Source: Craspedostauros australis (lineage: Eukaryota > Bacillariophyta > Bacillariophyceae > Mastogloiales > Achnanthaceae). From it: a stretch of 64,000 nucleotides of DNA. Location of the stretch: NCBI GenBank assembly GCA_026770025.1, contig JAMXDE010000004.1, forward strand, positions 372,001 through 436,000, read 5' to 3'. The number at the start of each line of letters is the position of its first letter. Position 1 is the first letter of the stretch. Both the position numbers and the translations under genes were made by a program. Of this stretch, positions 11,442 to 22,243 are shown piece after piece. The notes under the pieces are model-generated. The model worked only from the letters and a program-made list of their open reading frames with translations. It was not told where the DNA came from and made no database searches.

Positions 11442-11942
11442 ATGGCTCGCGGCAACCACATTTGCATGTCCATCCTATGGATCCTGATTCTGATATTTTT
11501 GGTATGGCCGCTGGCAGCCTTTGTTTCCTTCCTGTGGATCCTGTTGCAGGTACGTTGGCGTTTCTCGTGTGGATAGATGTATGGATAGATAGATGTATGG
11601 ATGGATAGATGGACGGAGAGGTCACTCATTCGCATCACACGGCATGTTTCATCCAAACGCACTCATTCATTCATTCCACTCACCCATCCACACACACAAT
11701 GAATCAATTGCCATTGGCATTGCCGTGATCGATCCTGCACGGATACTTACCACACACACTATGTGCCTTTCGGGGATCACTACGAAACCACGGCCATCTT
11801 GCTAACGCACATACCACAGCCATTCGAGGATTGTTGCAGAGCCTTCCGGAGCATCAATCATTTCTTGGAACGCATCGTCACATGGCCGAGAGAATTTGGC
11901 AAGGCTATTTCAAGGGGCAACGAGTCATGTCCGCAACCATGA
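11442..11942 (+). CDS. Small spliced membrane protein, 76 residues
   Basis: Exon 1 (11442-11549) ends in TTGCAG before a GTACGT donor; exon 2 (11820-11942) starts after ACCACAG, in phase 0. Exon 1 codes MARGNHICM followed by about 27 strongly hydrophobic, Trp-rich residues (ILWILILIFLVWPLAAFVSF), and exon 2 an amphipathic Cys-containing tail (FEDCCRAFRSINHFLERIV). One or a hairpin of two membrane helices is likely. The product is too short to stand out without the intron. An AATAAA follows at 11,997. I do not recognise the family; the NPxx-less hairpin-plus-amphipathic layout recalls small membrane-curving proteins, but this is only a shape comparison. Confidence 0.65.
11571..11612. repeat. 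GATA/GGAT microsatellite inside an intron
   Basis: Imperfect GATAGATG/TATGGATG units lie just after the donor site of the intron in the small membrane-protein gene. Confidence 0.75.
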
Positions 11943-11996
11943 GAGAGCATGACACTTTACTGTCCTGCTGTGCTCTGATCCACTGATATATTGTAT

Positions 11997-12002
11997 AATA
12001 AA
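11997..12002 (+). promoter_or_regulatory. Candidate polyadenylation signal
   Basis: AATAAA lies about 55 bases after the stop of the 76-residue membrane-protein gene. Confidence 0.5.
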
Positions 12003-12172
12003 ATAGAATGGCGCACTTTCACATGACTGCTTCTCTCAAATCATGTTCCTATTTTCTGTGGATAGTAGTTGTATTGAATCCATGGTATTGTACTAATATG
12101 CCAGCGGAATGAAACGTACGTAGTGTTCCAGCATACACAGCATCGTCAAGAACCACCATTTATCTTGGCTGT

Positions 12173-12751
12173 TCACGTCGGCACAAAATACGGATTGGCA
12201 AGGCGTATCTCCTCCGGCATGTTGCGCACCCACGCATCTTGATCCTGAACGAAATCCTGGCATCCCACGACATCATATTCCATCGTCGTGTGCGATCCCA
12301 GATCGTACTTGGTTTCTCCCACCAGCACATCGCCGTTGGCCTGCGCTTTCTCGGTCTCGGAGGCATGCTCACGCCACATGCGCTGCGTCTCGTCGTCGGC
12401 GCGAGCGTTGCGAATATTGACGTGGATCGTGGGGCTGCCATCGCGCGGTGTGAACGTGGGGTTTTCGGTCATGTGCGGCTGATCGTGTTTGGTTTCCACG
12501 AAATGGTAGGCCTCGCAGTTCGTCACGTGTTTGCAATGAATGCAGATGCAATCGAGCGCCGATGATGATGACGATGACGATGTTGATACTGCTTGTGTTG
12601 ATGCTGGCGATGTGCAATGATGCCGAGGCACCATAGTGGTGAAGCTGTGGGCAGGCTGGATGACGGAGAGGAAGGCTGCCACAAGGATCGTGGAGACAAG
12701 AAGGATGCCGTGTGAGCAGTCCCTCCTCCGCGATTGAGTGCTAGTCTTCAT
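12173..12751 (-). CDS. ycf34: Nucleus-encoded, plastid-targeted Ycf34
   Basis: The 192-residue protein has an N-terminal signal-like core (ILLVSTILVAAFLSVI) ending in AHSFTT, an ASAFAP-like site, then a Ser-rich transit stretch. The mature part follows Ycf34: CICIHCKHVTNC with Cys spacing C-x-C-x2-C-x5-C, then AYHFVETKH, TFTPRDGSPTIHVNIR, and a C-terminal DVVGCQDFVQDQDAWVRN. Cyanobacterial Ycf34 is an iron-sulphur protein needed for normal thylakoid electron transport; here it would act in the plastid stroma or at thylakoids. An insertion of about 40 residues rich in Glu/Ala/Asp lies between the IHVNIR and the DVVGC blocks. ATG 12751 is chosen over the longer open frame because the presequence begins exactly there. 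Confidence 0.85.
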   Translation of the reverse strand: MKTSTQSRRRDCSHGILLVSTILVAAFLSVIQPAHSFTTMVPRHHCTSPASTQAVSTSSSSSSSALDCICIHCKHVTNCEAYHFVETKHDQPHMTENPTFTPRDGSPTIHVNIRNARADDETQRMWREHASETEKAQANGDVLVGETKYDLGSHTTMEYDVVGCQDFVQDQDAWVRNMPEEIRLANPYFVPT

Positions 12752-14048
12752 GTCACAGCCGCTGTTGTTGGATGGTGTCGTCTCTGGTCTGCGCTGGGCC
12801 GCTGTTGATTGCCTTGGGTCTGAAAGGCATGGATTGGGATTGTGAGCAATCACACGCAGCGTGTGGAACGGCACGATCATTATCGCTGCGCCATGGTCGA
12901 ACACGATCCTGTCGACGTCTTCGTGGTTCTCGATTTCGTTTCGTTGTTTGTTTGATTGTCGATTTCTTCGGATTCGCTTTCGAACGATGACGTCAGCAGT
13001 GGTGAATCGACCAGATGGACTTGATTCCGTTTGCGACCAAGTTTCTTCGATGTGACTGTTAATATTTATATTCGTGGACGCATATACTTGAAATACATGT
13101 GACCGGAACCGTTGGCACGCGGTTGGCCGCAAAGTGGTGAAGAAGCTCTTTGCGCGGCACAGTGAAAGGATAAGAAACCGCCTGGAATGGCTGTTGCGAC
13201 ACTCGCTTGCGTGCAAACAGACACGGCAATGGCCAAGAAGCGCAACTCACACGATTGGATGAGCACGGCGACGGACAACGACAAAAGCGCGAGGAGAGGG
13301 AAACGCATCGCACAAACACGCAATTCGCCGAAGTCAAGCTAACGCAACGGAGACGACAAAGAAAAAAGGACAACCAAGAAACGACAGCAAGAAACGACAA
13401 ACATCTCCATTTCGCGCGCAATCCGACGAGCAACCGATCAATAAGGGGATACTCGAACCATTCCAGTGCTCTGTATGCTACAGCAATAACCACAGTGTCG
13501 GAATTGTAAGCGAGTTGAGTAAACAAGGAACAACACGTTCGACAACAGCATCACACAAACGATTGGCGAAGCGCCTGCAACCTTCACCCTCACTATCACT
13601 ATCACCATCACTATCATTCGATCACTCAATCACCGTCTTCATTTGCATCGAGGACTGGCGATCAGCACAAGCATTGGCATTATCATCAGCCTAAGCATAA
13701 GCAGCAGCATTATTTGCCAGGTCTGGAATTGCAACGTTCCTCTCAGCTCATCAACCGTCACACCAAAGCTGTTGTCCTGATCAGTTAATGCTGCCAACGA
13801 CAACACCACGTCCCATCTGAAGCGCAGTCACAGGAAACCACGCAGCAACAAGACAACACGAAGCAGCAAAAGACCTTCAGTCTCCGTTTGCTTCTGGAGA
13901 GAGTGCTCCATCGAACTTGTCTCCGACAAATACACATACATACAATCATCATAGGAACACATACAGTTGTCGCACAATTGTGACATTGACCAAGCAACAG
14001 CCAACAAGAAAGCACAACAGCAGCAAGAAAAGAGAATACACAGCCACC
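12752..14048. other. Divergent intergenic region, 1.3 kb
   Basis: Shared upstream region of minus-strand ycf34 and the plus-strand membrane-protein gene. The sequence nearest 14,049 is A/C-rich, as expected for a 5' leader. No gene is supported. Confidence 0.5.
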
Positions 14049-15610
14049 ATGACGGAAACTCCGAAGCCAGTCTTCCTGCAGGACACCACCGACAACCTCA
14101 TCGGATACACGTGCGAACGCATCGTGTCGGTCAACACGCTGGGCGACGCCTCCATGACCTTCTACTTCGACATGTCCGTGCCGGATTCGGCCAATGAAGT
14201 TGCCGTGGGCTTGGAGGCCGTGCGTCAGCAGTTCCTGCAGGGCATGGCCAAGGCCTACGGATTCGAGCAGGATCAGGCGTGCTTCGAGCGCGTTAACACG
14301 GATTGGGTGGTGGACTTCACATCGCGGCCGGCCCAGTTTCGCAAGGTGGAGATGTTTGGTATGTATCGTATCAGTGGCGTGTTGCTGTCGCTGATATGCA
14401 GCGTGTGTGTGTCCAATGAAAGACGAATTGGATCAGTCCTTGATTCTGCATTGCGAGAGATGCACAATGTGAGGGAGAAGGAACGATCGATCACTCACTC
14501 TTGTGGAGGCCAATCGAACCATGTGTACTCGGACGGCAGATCTGACAGATTGGCGAACCCATCTCGTCTAACATCGCAGACTGCACTGTGTGCAAATGCT
14601 CAGCGTACATGCCAATCCATATCCATACCTGTTCTTTACTCACAATTACCCACTCCCCTCTCTATCTTTCATCCATTCAACTTCATTTATTTACTCAACT
14701 TCATTTATCCGCTCAAAACCACCCTGCTCTGCATTTCATTCCTCCGCCGCATGCCTACACAGAAACATGCAGAGAGCTATCGTCAGTTGCAGGAGAAGAT
14801 TGCGGGTTCTACGAGGGACAGGTCGATGTTAAGGTCGTCCTTCCCATGAAGGACCCGGATCTGCCAGCAGTCACAGAGCAGATCGCCACCATCGTCGATG
14901 AAATGGACCTCACGAACTCCTCTGTCAGGGTCAAGTACATCGGGGCTCCGGTCAAGGATCCAAATCAAGGGGGTGACGCGGGAAGGGACGAGCTCGCGCC
15001 GCCGCAATCCATCGAGAAGGACCCGCAACCGATTGCGCAGTCCGATGACGGAAACACCATCACCATCGTCGGCGGATTGCTCGTGGCAGCCTTCGTCATG
15101 GCCTTCCTGGGCATCCTCCTCGTCCTCTGGAGAAGACGACAGGCCTACCACGACCAACGGGACACAGAATTCGCCCTCAGCAAGTCAGACCTCCAGTTCC
15201 AGCATCCGAACCCAACCAACACGGAGAGCAAGAGCCACGATGCCGAGGACTTTGACGCCCCGCAGATCACTCTCTCCATGGAGGACGGAGGCGTCGTCCC
15301 CACGCAGGAATTCGACCCAGATGAGACGCAGCAGATAGGCAACCTGCACGGCATCAGCCCCAACAGCAGCGGCAGTTACCAGCAGCAGCACCAGCCCCAG
15401 GATCCGATGGAATTCGATTTCGGGAACTCCTTCAAGGACCAGCTCATGGGGATCCACGGACGTCAGGCGCACCCGCGTCCAGGATACGGCATGACCATGC
15501 AGGGGATTCCCGACAGCACCTCCGAATCCGACGCGGACAGCTGGGCGCAGACGGACGGGACCATCGGCAGCCTGGAGCTTCAGCTCGAGCCCATTACGGC
15601 GGAAGTTTGA
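14049..15610 (+). CDS. Single-pass membrane protein with Cys-containing N-terminal domain
   Basis: Exons 14049-14358 and 14763-15610 join at GTATGT and CTACACAG to give 385 residues. The start has a strong context (CACCATGACG). Residues 1-175 form an N-domain with several Cys (YTCERIV, QACFERV, FETCREL, EDCGFY). One transmembrane helix follows at about residue 202 (TIVGGLLVAAFVMAFLGILLVLW) with the stop-transfer RRRQ. The acidic tail of about 150 residues is Gln/Asp-rich. This type I-like layout has no visible signal peptide, so an upstream coding exon may be missing or the N-domain is exported by the single helix alone. Similar architectures are common in diatom genomes, but I assign no function. 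Confidence 0.75.
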
Positions 15611-15735
15611 GCGCGACATGACTATCCACTTGCCATTCCAATACTCTTACTTATATCCCCTGTACTAGTAGATTCTAATATGACCTATGTGACAACGAAC
15701 CACCACGGGTATCATGCTCTGCTACTATGGTGGGT

Positions 15736-18700
15736 TCATTCGTTGCTGGTGCTTGCGTTGCGCTGCTGGGGTTTTGCCGGCGATTGCGGATGGATGATGG
15801 CCTCCTTCGTGAACCCAACCTCCGCCAACTTCCGAATACGATCCGCGCTCATGCGATTCATCATCTGCTCCTTCGTGCTCGTCATGGCCGCCGTGTCGCC
15901 GTGCTGGCTGATCCATTTCAACCGGTATTTTTGTTCATATACCCACGCGTGCAGCAGCGGATTCTCCTTGGGGCACACCACGAAGCTGTCGCACGATGTC
16001 AGTTCGTCGTAGTACTGCAACCATGTCTTGCGGGGTCTGTCCAAGGGATTGCGCACGTCCCACGCGAAGTTCAGTTCGTTCAGCATGTCCTCGCGGTGTT
16101 GCGTCATGGAGCTGCAGAGAGCGGTGGGTGTGACGTGGGTGTGGAGTGAGTATGGAATGAGTATGGAATGAGCGTACAATGAACGACAAGAGATAACAAC
16201 ATCAACCACAACACAATGTGAAGACTTACGATTTCCCACCCTTCTTCCACAACCGCCGCTGATGCCGTTGTGTGTGCACCCACCGTCCCAACTTGTTGTC
16301 TTGCGCGTAATGGGTGGGCACAAGGCAATCACCATTCGCGTCGCGGTAGGCCTTGAGGCGGTGCCAATGATCCATCCACTTGTCAGAATGGACCTGGAAC
16401 TTGAATCCCAAGTCCTGCAGCTGCTGCATGCGATGGGCGATGCGGTCTTCTGATTCTCTGCGTTGCTTTCGCCGGGCGGCATTGACTTTGGTTGGGAGGA
16501 GAGGCGATGTTGGTGATGATGTTTGTGGTTGTTCTTGCACGGCATTTGGTGCTTGTTGCGTTGGGGTCTGTGGTTGCGTCTGCTCTGCTGTTTGCTGCTG
16601 CTGTTGTTGTCCAGAAATGGGTGTCTGTTCCGCACCTGGTTGAGTCACATCTGTTGCATCAGTTGCGTCTTGCTGTTCCTGCTGTGCATGTTGTCCTTCT
16701 GATGGTTGCTGAAGCTGCTCCTCTGCGATTTTCTGCTTATCGCGTCGCTTCTTCCAATGAATGTAGGTCGTTCGCTGCCGATGCACCCATTCGGCAAAGC
16801 TCGGATCGGGCGGATATCCATGCGGCACAAGACAATGCCCGTTGTCCTTCTTGTACTGCTGAAGTTGCTGGAACCGGGTCTGCCATTCCTGCTCCTGGTG
16901 CTTGCCGCGCTGCGTGCTCCACACGAAACCCATCGTCTCGAGCTGCGCAACGCGATCGGGCGTGAGGGAGCAGGATTTCTGATATCCGACAGGCGAAAGG
17001 TGGTGGTAGAGTTTGTACTGTTCGCGCGTGTTGTGCACGAACTTTCCGAGGCTGGGGTTGAGCTTGTAGCGGATGGGAATGAGGAGGTTCCCGTGCTCCT
17101 GTTTGTACTTGGCCAATTCTGCCATACGAACCTCCCAGGGCACGCGAGTTGGAGGACGTCTCTGTCGTTTGCGCGGTGTGGTGGTTGTAGTCACTACGGG
17201 CTGTTGGACGTTTGTGGCATGCACGGTTACTGGCGTGGCAACAGAAGCTGTTGCATTGCCATCCATGTTGGTTGGAGCATGTTGATTCGCGCCGGGATGC
17301 GGGCGCTTGTTCCCCTTTATCGGAGTTCCAAAGGCCCCTGCGTTTGTGCTGAGATCCACATTTTGAAACTGCTGTGGTTGATTCGGCATGTCCAACATCG
17401 TGGGTGGGATACCATTCGCGTTTGTGTTGTGGACTGCATTGACACCGACACCGAGGTTGGCGTTGCCGTTTGTATCTGGAATGCTGCTCAGTGCCAATGT
17501 CGATGTTGCTGCGTTCGCGATTACGGTTGGCATTGGCTGTGTTGTCTGCGCGTTATCCTGTACTGCCGTTGCTGCCACCACTGGCGTTGCTTCTGCGACT
17601 ACAACTGTTGCGATGGGTGTTGCTGTCACTGGCGTTGCTGGCACTACCGTTGTTGGGGCTCCATTGATGGGAGGAGGAGGCGCCATCATGATGACAGCTG
17701 CCTCTTGCATGGTTGCCAAGGCGACGGCTTCAGCGTCCACATCAGCGTCTGCAGGGTGTACCACCGTCCCAACGAATTCCTCGGCGCCTTGAACTGGATG
17801 GAGACCATTCTCATGAAATTGAGATTGCTGTTGTTGTTGTTGCTGCTGATATTGAAGCTGCGGCGGCGGTTGGGACTGTGCCTGTTGATATTGATTCAAG
17901 ATGTGACCCTCTCCCTGCTGTTGGACATGATGTTGTTGGAAGGGCTGGTAGTTCTGCGTTGGATCAAGCTGCATTGCATCGCTGCCCTTATTATTGAGTT
18001 GGACATGGCCTGGTTGTTGATAGGCGTGTTGCGTTGCGGATTGTGCGACTGCGGTCGGAGGTGAAGAATTGATCGGCACTGCAGTTGAATCTGCGTTGGT
18101 CACATTTTGTGGACGGCCCCCTTGAACAATTGGCATGTTGGTGGTCATGTCTGCGTTCATTGCCATGTTCACATGCGCATCCTTCATGACTGGAACGGCA
18201 TCAATGGCACCCGCAACATCGTTGGACGCATTGGCCTGACTGCTGCTGGATGCCTCTGCCGCTGCGCTGGCCGCCTGAACGACACTCGCATCGACATTAA
18301 TGTTGCCATCGCCATCCGCTGCAACAGCCGCCGCGGCTTCCACGGCAGCCTCCACTCCGGCCTTGTCTGCGACTATGGACGGTGCACCCAAAACAGGCGT
18401 TGCAGCCGCCACAAAGGCCGCAGCGGCCGCTGCTGCAGCAGCTTTAACGGCATCCGCATTCGAGGCGGCCGCGATGCTCATGGTCGTATCGCTGTTGTTG
18501 TTGTTGCTATTTGTTGTGGTAGTGGTGGCGACAGTACCTTGATGGGTGGCATCATTCCCATTGGTGCTCGGTTGTGCGTTCGCATGATTTTGATCTTTTT
18601 GCCCACTTTGGTTGGCTGTCGATGGGGCCGCCGTTGCTCGTGTCACGACCTCGGCTTCTTTGGTGGCCTCGCCGTTCCCCACAATTGCAGGATCGACATG

Positions 18701-18775
18701 ATTCGCAATCGAAGTGGGCTTCGCAGCTGCAACGGCAACAGCGACAGTAGCACTTGGATCTCCCGTCATCGTCAT
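15736..18775 (-). CDS. Helicase-associated-domain protein with four units and a long low-complexity N-terminus
   Basis: Exon 1 is 18775-16230 and exon 2 is 16111-15736; the GTAAGT donor and CTCTGCAG acceptor keep frame and give 973 residues. Residues 1-540 are Ala/Thr/Val/Asn/Gln-rich with a poly-Gln run. From about 540 come four helicase-associated (HA) units with the signature aromatic-hG-x-L-VP and a W-x2-x-QR end: KYKQEHGNLLIPIRY, QYKKDNGHCLVPHGY, AYRDANGDCLVPTHY, and a fourth, degenerate one in exon 2 (YYDELTSCDSFVVC). A KRQRRPP basic patch precedes unit 1. HA units are strongly expanded in diatoms, usually without a helicase; nucleic-acid binding is the presumed role. ATG 18775 (CACCATGACG) is preferred to the longer frame from 19,111. 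Confidence 0.85.
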
Positions 18776-19935
18776 GGTGATGCTGCGATCCAACGCAACG
18801 TTGTTCGCAACAGTTGCACCGCTGATGAGATGGATGCCGCCAACAAGCCAGAGAGAGAGGTTGAGAGAATGCTTGTTCTCGCAGAGAGATCCAATCCACC
18901 GACACAGACCCGCACCAAAGAGTCGGAGATCGAGAGACCGAGAGATGGAGTTGTTGATGGGAGAAGCACAGCAATGAGGTCTTGAATTCAACCAATTTTG
19001 TGTCACGATCGTGGAAGCACTTTGTTGATTTGCGAGCGCGATGGAATCCTTGTTGTGCAACGTGCATTTGTGCGTGTGTGTTTTGCCGATTGTGGCGGTT
19101 CCCACCGCCATTCTTATTTGTCGTCTCTACACGGACATTGTGCTTGCTGTTGTCATCTGGTTTACTGGCGGCTAATATCTGTTAAGTCGCGTATTGCCAG
19201 TCCTGCAGCCGGCAGAAACCGCGTGTGGTGCGGCGAACTGGGGCGGCGGCGGGTGCACAAAAGCCTGTCGAGGACGAGTCCGATGGAGGAGGTCTTCGCG
19301 TGGTTGTGTTGGAAGCGATCTTTCAACACAAACAGGAATTTTGTGTCGTGGTCGTTCGTTTTTCGTTTGTTTTTGGTTGTGCCATTCGCTGGCTGTCGTG
19401 CGGAGGAGCGGATTCGGCTGTGGCCTCGCAGTTGCGTGCGTGCGTGGCACTTGGTGGGGCGGATCTGTTCTTCATGTTCTGTTTGCATGTTCTGTCTGCA
19501 TGTTCTGTTCCAATCCGACTCATCCGATCCGTTGTTGTGCTGTTTGCTCCCCGTCACAAGAATTCGTTGGTTGGACAATTTGAATCCACTGAGTCGGTGT
19601 TGAAGAACTTGATTTCGGTTGACGATCAGACGTGAGATGCGAGAAACCAACAACAATAACGACACTTTCCTCATTTTCATTTCTCCTTCCACGATGTTGC
19701 TGTTTCCACGTTGTTTCCGTTTCCACGACGTTGCTACAAGCCACGATGTGCATCCCACAAAATCAGTCTGCATCCACATCTCTTGCTGCATCCGAAGGGT
19801 TCTTTCATACTCGGACTGCCATCCTGACGTACAGGTAGCACCATACTTGGATCTTATCGTACCGTATTGGTGCAAGCGCCAGTGGAAGTGCAAGGATAAA
19901 TAGCCCCAACACCATAGACAGGCAGACAGACAGCC
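18776..19935. other. Divergent promoter region between the HA protein and NOB1
   Basis: About 1.16 kb with no supported gene. It must hold both promoters. The NOB1 leader just before 19,936 carries a short CAGACAG repeat. Confidence 0.5.
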
Positions 19936-22131
19936 ATGAGCTGGGTGGGTCCAGGCACGACGTCGCGCAAGACGGGCGGCACAGGACCGACGCAAATGTA
20001 CAGAGCCCTCGTGGTGGACTCCGGTCCCATCATCCGCCAGACCGGATTGACGAGCCTGCGTCACAAGGCGCAACTGTACTACACCGTGCCGGCCGTCGTG
20101 CAGGAGATCCGCGACGCCAAGGCGCGTCAGCATCTGCAGCAGCTGCCGTTCGATCTCAAGGAGAAAGAGCCAACGCCCGAGGCCGTTGCGGCTGTCACCA
20201 ACTTTGCGCGTCAGACGGGCGATTACACGAGTCTCAGTCGCGTGGATCTGCAGGTTCTGGCCTTGCAGTACGATCTCGAGAAGGAAGGATGCGGCGGCGA
20301 CATGAAGCACGTGCGCACGACGCCGAAGCGCAAGCTGGGTGTTGGCAAGATTCAGAGTTTGGGCGGCGGTATCGGTGATGGCGATGCGCAGGATGCAACT
20401 GCAACGGCCGCTACAACAGCGGGTAGCAACGCTGAGAAGGGAGGTGAGAGCAAGCAGGCCGATGGTGTTTCATTCTTCCAATCAGGAGCTGCCATTGAAG
20501 ATGTTGATATCGTTGAAGAAGATAGCGAGGATGAAGAGAACGATGTCATTCAAGGCGATCAAAGTCAAACGAATCCGGTCGCAAAAGAGAAGCAGGGAGG
20601 TTCTGCTCAACCAGCAACACCTCCTCCCGCGTCCAAGCCGGGGCCGAAGTCATGGGCCATGCTCGTCAATCCCAACAAGGCGAGTGCCAGTCTCCCAAAA
20701 GTCACCGCATCTCCGATGAAGGCATCTGATGTGAAGGACCTGAGCGCGCCGTTCGGGAAAATGAAACTCGTTCAGGATAGGCCATCGACTGCGGGTGACG
20801 GACAGTTCAGCGATGCCGAAGATGACGAGGATGATTTCGATGTCTCCGTCATGGAGCAGCAGCACCAACCCCAAACGCCAGCATTCACGATCGGCGCACC
20901 GCAGCCAGGCAAGACGGTGGAGGAAGAGCTTCAGATGGATTTCCCGAGCCTTGGTGCGGCCTCTACGGTGCCATACGAAGGCAGCGACGATGAAGCGGAA
21001 CCTGACGTGCAGCCAAACAACATCGACGTTGCGGCTGATGCTGCTGCTGCCTCGAATGACACATCGTTGGAGTCGCATGGCTTCACCAAGGAAGAGTTGG
21101 AGCAGCGCAAGAAGACATCGCTGCAGCAAGTCTCCAAATCTGGCAAGACCTACAATTCTTTCCGCAAGTATGGCAAATTGATGAAGCCGAAGCCTGCCAA
21201 AAAGAAGGCAGCAGCGACAGCGTCATCAATTGATGAAAACAACGACGACGATGATGATGCCGATGACGAGATGAACGAAGCTCCACAACCAACATCAGCC
21301 ACCAGCACCAAACCAAAGTCAACGCAATCCCGCATCATCGGTGGTATGGGGGGACAGGAAGATCAAATCGAAGACGATGGCGAGGGATGGATCACATCCA
21401 CGGCGGACATCCGTAGCATGAAATCATCCGGCATCCTCGACCCCACCCGCAAACCGGGTGACCAACCACGCGCCACCCAGAAGGAGACCGGACCTCCCAT
21501 CACCATGCGAACAGCCTGCACGACCACGGATTTCGCCATGCAAAACGTGATCCTCCAAATGAACCTGGAGCTGCTCTCCGTCGACGGCATGAAGATCCGC
21601 AAGCTCAAATCCTGGGTCATGCGCTGCGGTGCGTGCTTCAAGATCTACGCCGACACGGCCAACCAGAACAACCCCACCCTCCACAACATGAAGCGCATGT
21701 TCTGCGCGCACTGCGGCAGCGACATGATGCACCGCATCGCAGCCAGCGTCGACGGCAAGACGGGACGTCTGCGGGTCCATCTCAAGAAGAATTACCAGCA
21801 CAACCTGCGCGGCACCAAGTTCTCCCTGCCCAAGGCCGGCTCAGGCAACCGCTTCCAGGGCGACCTCCTGCTGCGCGAGGACCAGATGCTGACGGGTGTC
21901 TGGAACCAGAAGGTCAAGATCCGATCCGGCGGTCAGTCGCGGTCCTCGGCGCAATCCATGTTCGGTCGCGATATCGCCACCAGCGTCGGCTGCAACAGCA
22001 AGGGCGTGGTCAGCGTGGAGGACATCAAGGTGGGATTCGGTCGCCGCAATCCCAACTCCGCCAAGGGCAGGGAACGACGCGGCAAGAAGAAAAAGAGCTC
22101 CGAGAAGGCGTGCGGATTGAGGCGGTACTAA
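19936..22131 (+). CDS. NOB1: NOB1, 20S pre-rRNA site D endonuclease
   Basis: The single-exon, 731-residue protein is a ribosome-biogenesis nuclease that makes the 3' end of 18S rRNA in cytoplasmic pre-40S particles. The PIN domain (residues about 22-125) shows ALVVDSGPII with the first catalytic Asp28, the acidic helix VVQEIRDAKAR and the second acidic cluster LSRVDLQVLAL. A long acidic linker follows (about 130-540), longer than in human NOB1. The zinc ribbon is C564-x2-C567-x22-C590-x2-C593; its C-C gap is longer than in human NOB1 because of an insertion around ANQNNPTLHN. After it come the conserved NLRGTKFSLPKAG segment and the basic, Arg/Lys-rich end FGRRNPNSAKGRERRGKKKK. Start context is GCCATGAG. 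Confidence 0.93.
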   Translation: MSWVGPGTTSRKTGGTGPTQMYRALVVDSGPIIRQTGLTSLRHKAQLYYTVPAVVQEIRDAKARQHLQQLPFDLKEKEPTPEAVAAVTNFARQTGDYTSLSRVDLQVLALQYDLEKEGCGGDMKHVRTTPKRKLGVGKIQSLGGGIGDGDAQDATATAATTAGSNAEKGGESKQADGVSFFQSGAAIEDVDIVEEDSEDEENDVIQGDQSQTNPVAKEKQGGSAQPATPPPASKPGPKSWAMLVNPNKASASLPKVTASPMKASDVKDLSAPFGKMKLVQDRPSTAGDGQFSDAEDDEDDFDVSVMEQQHQPQTPAFTIGAPQPGKTVEEELQMDFPSLGAASTVPYEGSDDEAEPDVQPNNIDVAADAAAASNDTSLESHGFTKEELEQRKKTSLQQVSKSGKTYNSFRKYGKLMKPKPAKKKAAATASSIDENNDDDDDADDEMNEAPQPTSATSTKPKSTQSRIIGGMGGQEDQIEDDGEGWITSTADIRSMKSSGILDPTRKPGDQPRATQKETGPPITMRTACTTTDFAMQNVILQMNLELLSVDGMKIRKLKSWVMRCGACFKIYADTANQNNPTLHNMKRMFCAHCGSDMMHRIAASVDGKTGRLRVHLKKNYQHNLRGTKFSLPKAGSGNRFQGDLLLREDQMLTGVWNQKVKIRSGGQSRSSAQSMFGRDIATSVGCNSKGVVSVEDIKVGFGRRNPNSAKGRERRGKKKKSSEKACGLRRY

Positions 22132-22243
22132 CTGTGGCGCAGGCACCCAACTATTATATCAACAGTTTCAGGAATATCAATAGCGTGCATCCGCACAGTT
22201 CTTCTATCATGGCTCTATAGTCGTATTGCTAGAGTTAAATATG

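Noticed and set aside
18776..19111. N-terminal extension of the helicase-associated protein
   Set aside because: Sequence upstream of the CACCATGACG start is compositionally unlike the protein and probably leader.
19162..20310. Long open frame on the minus strand under the NOB1 start
   Set aside because: It lies antisense to a well-supported PIN domain and has no family resemblance.
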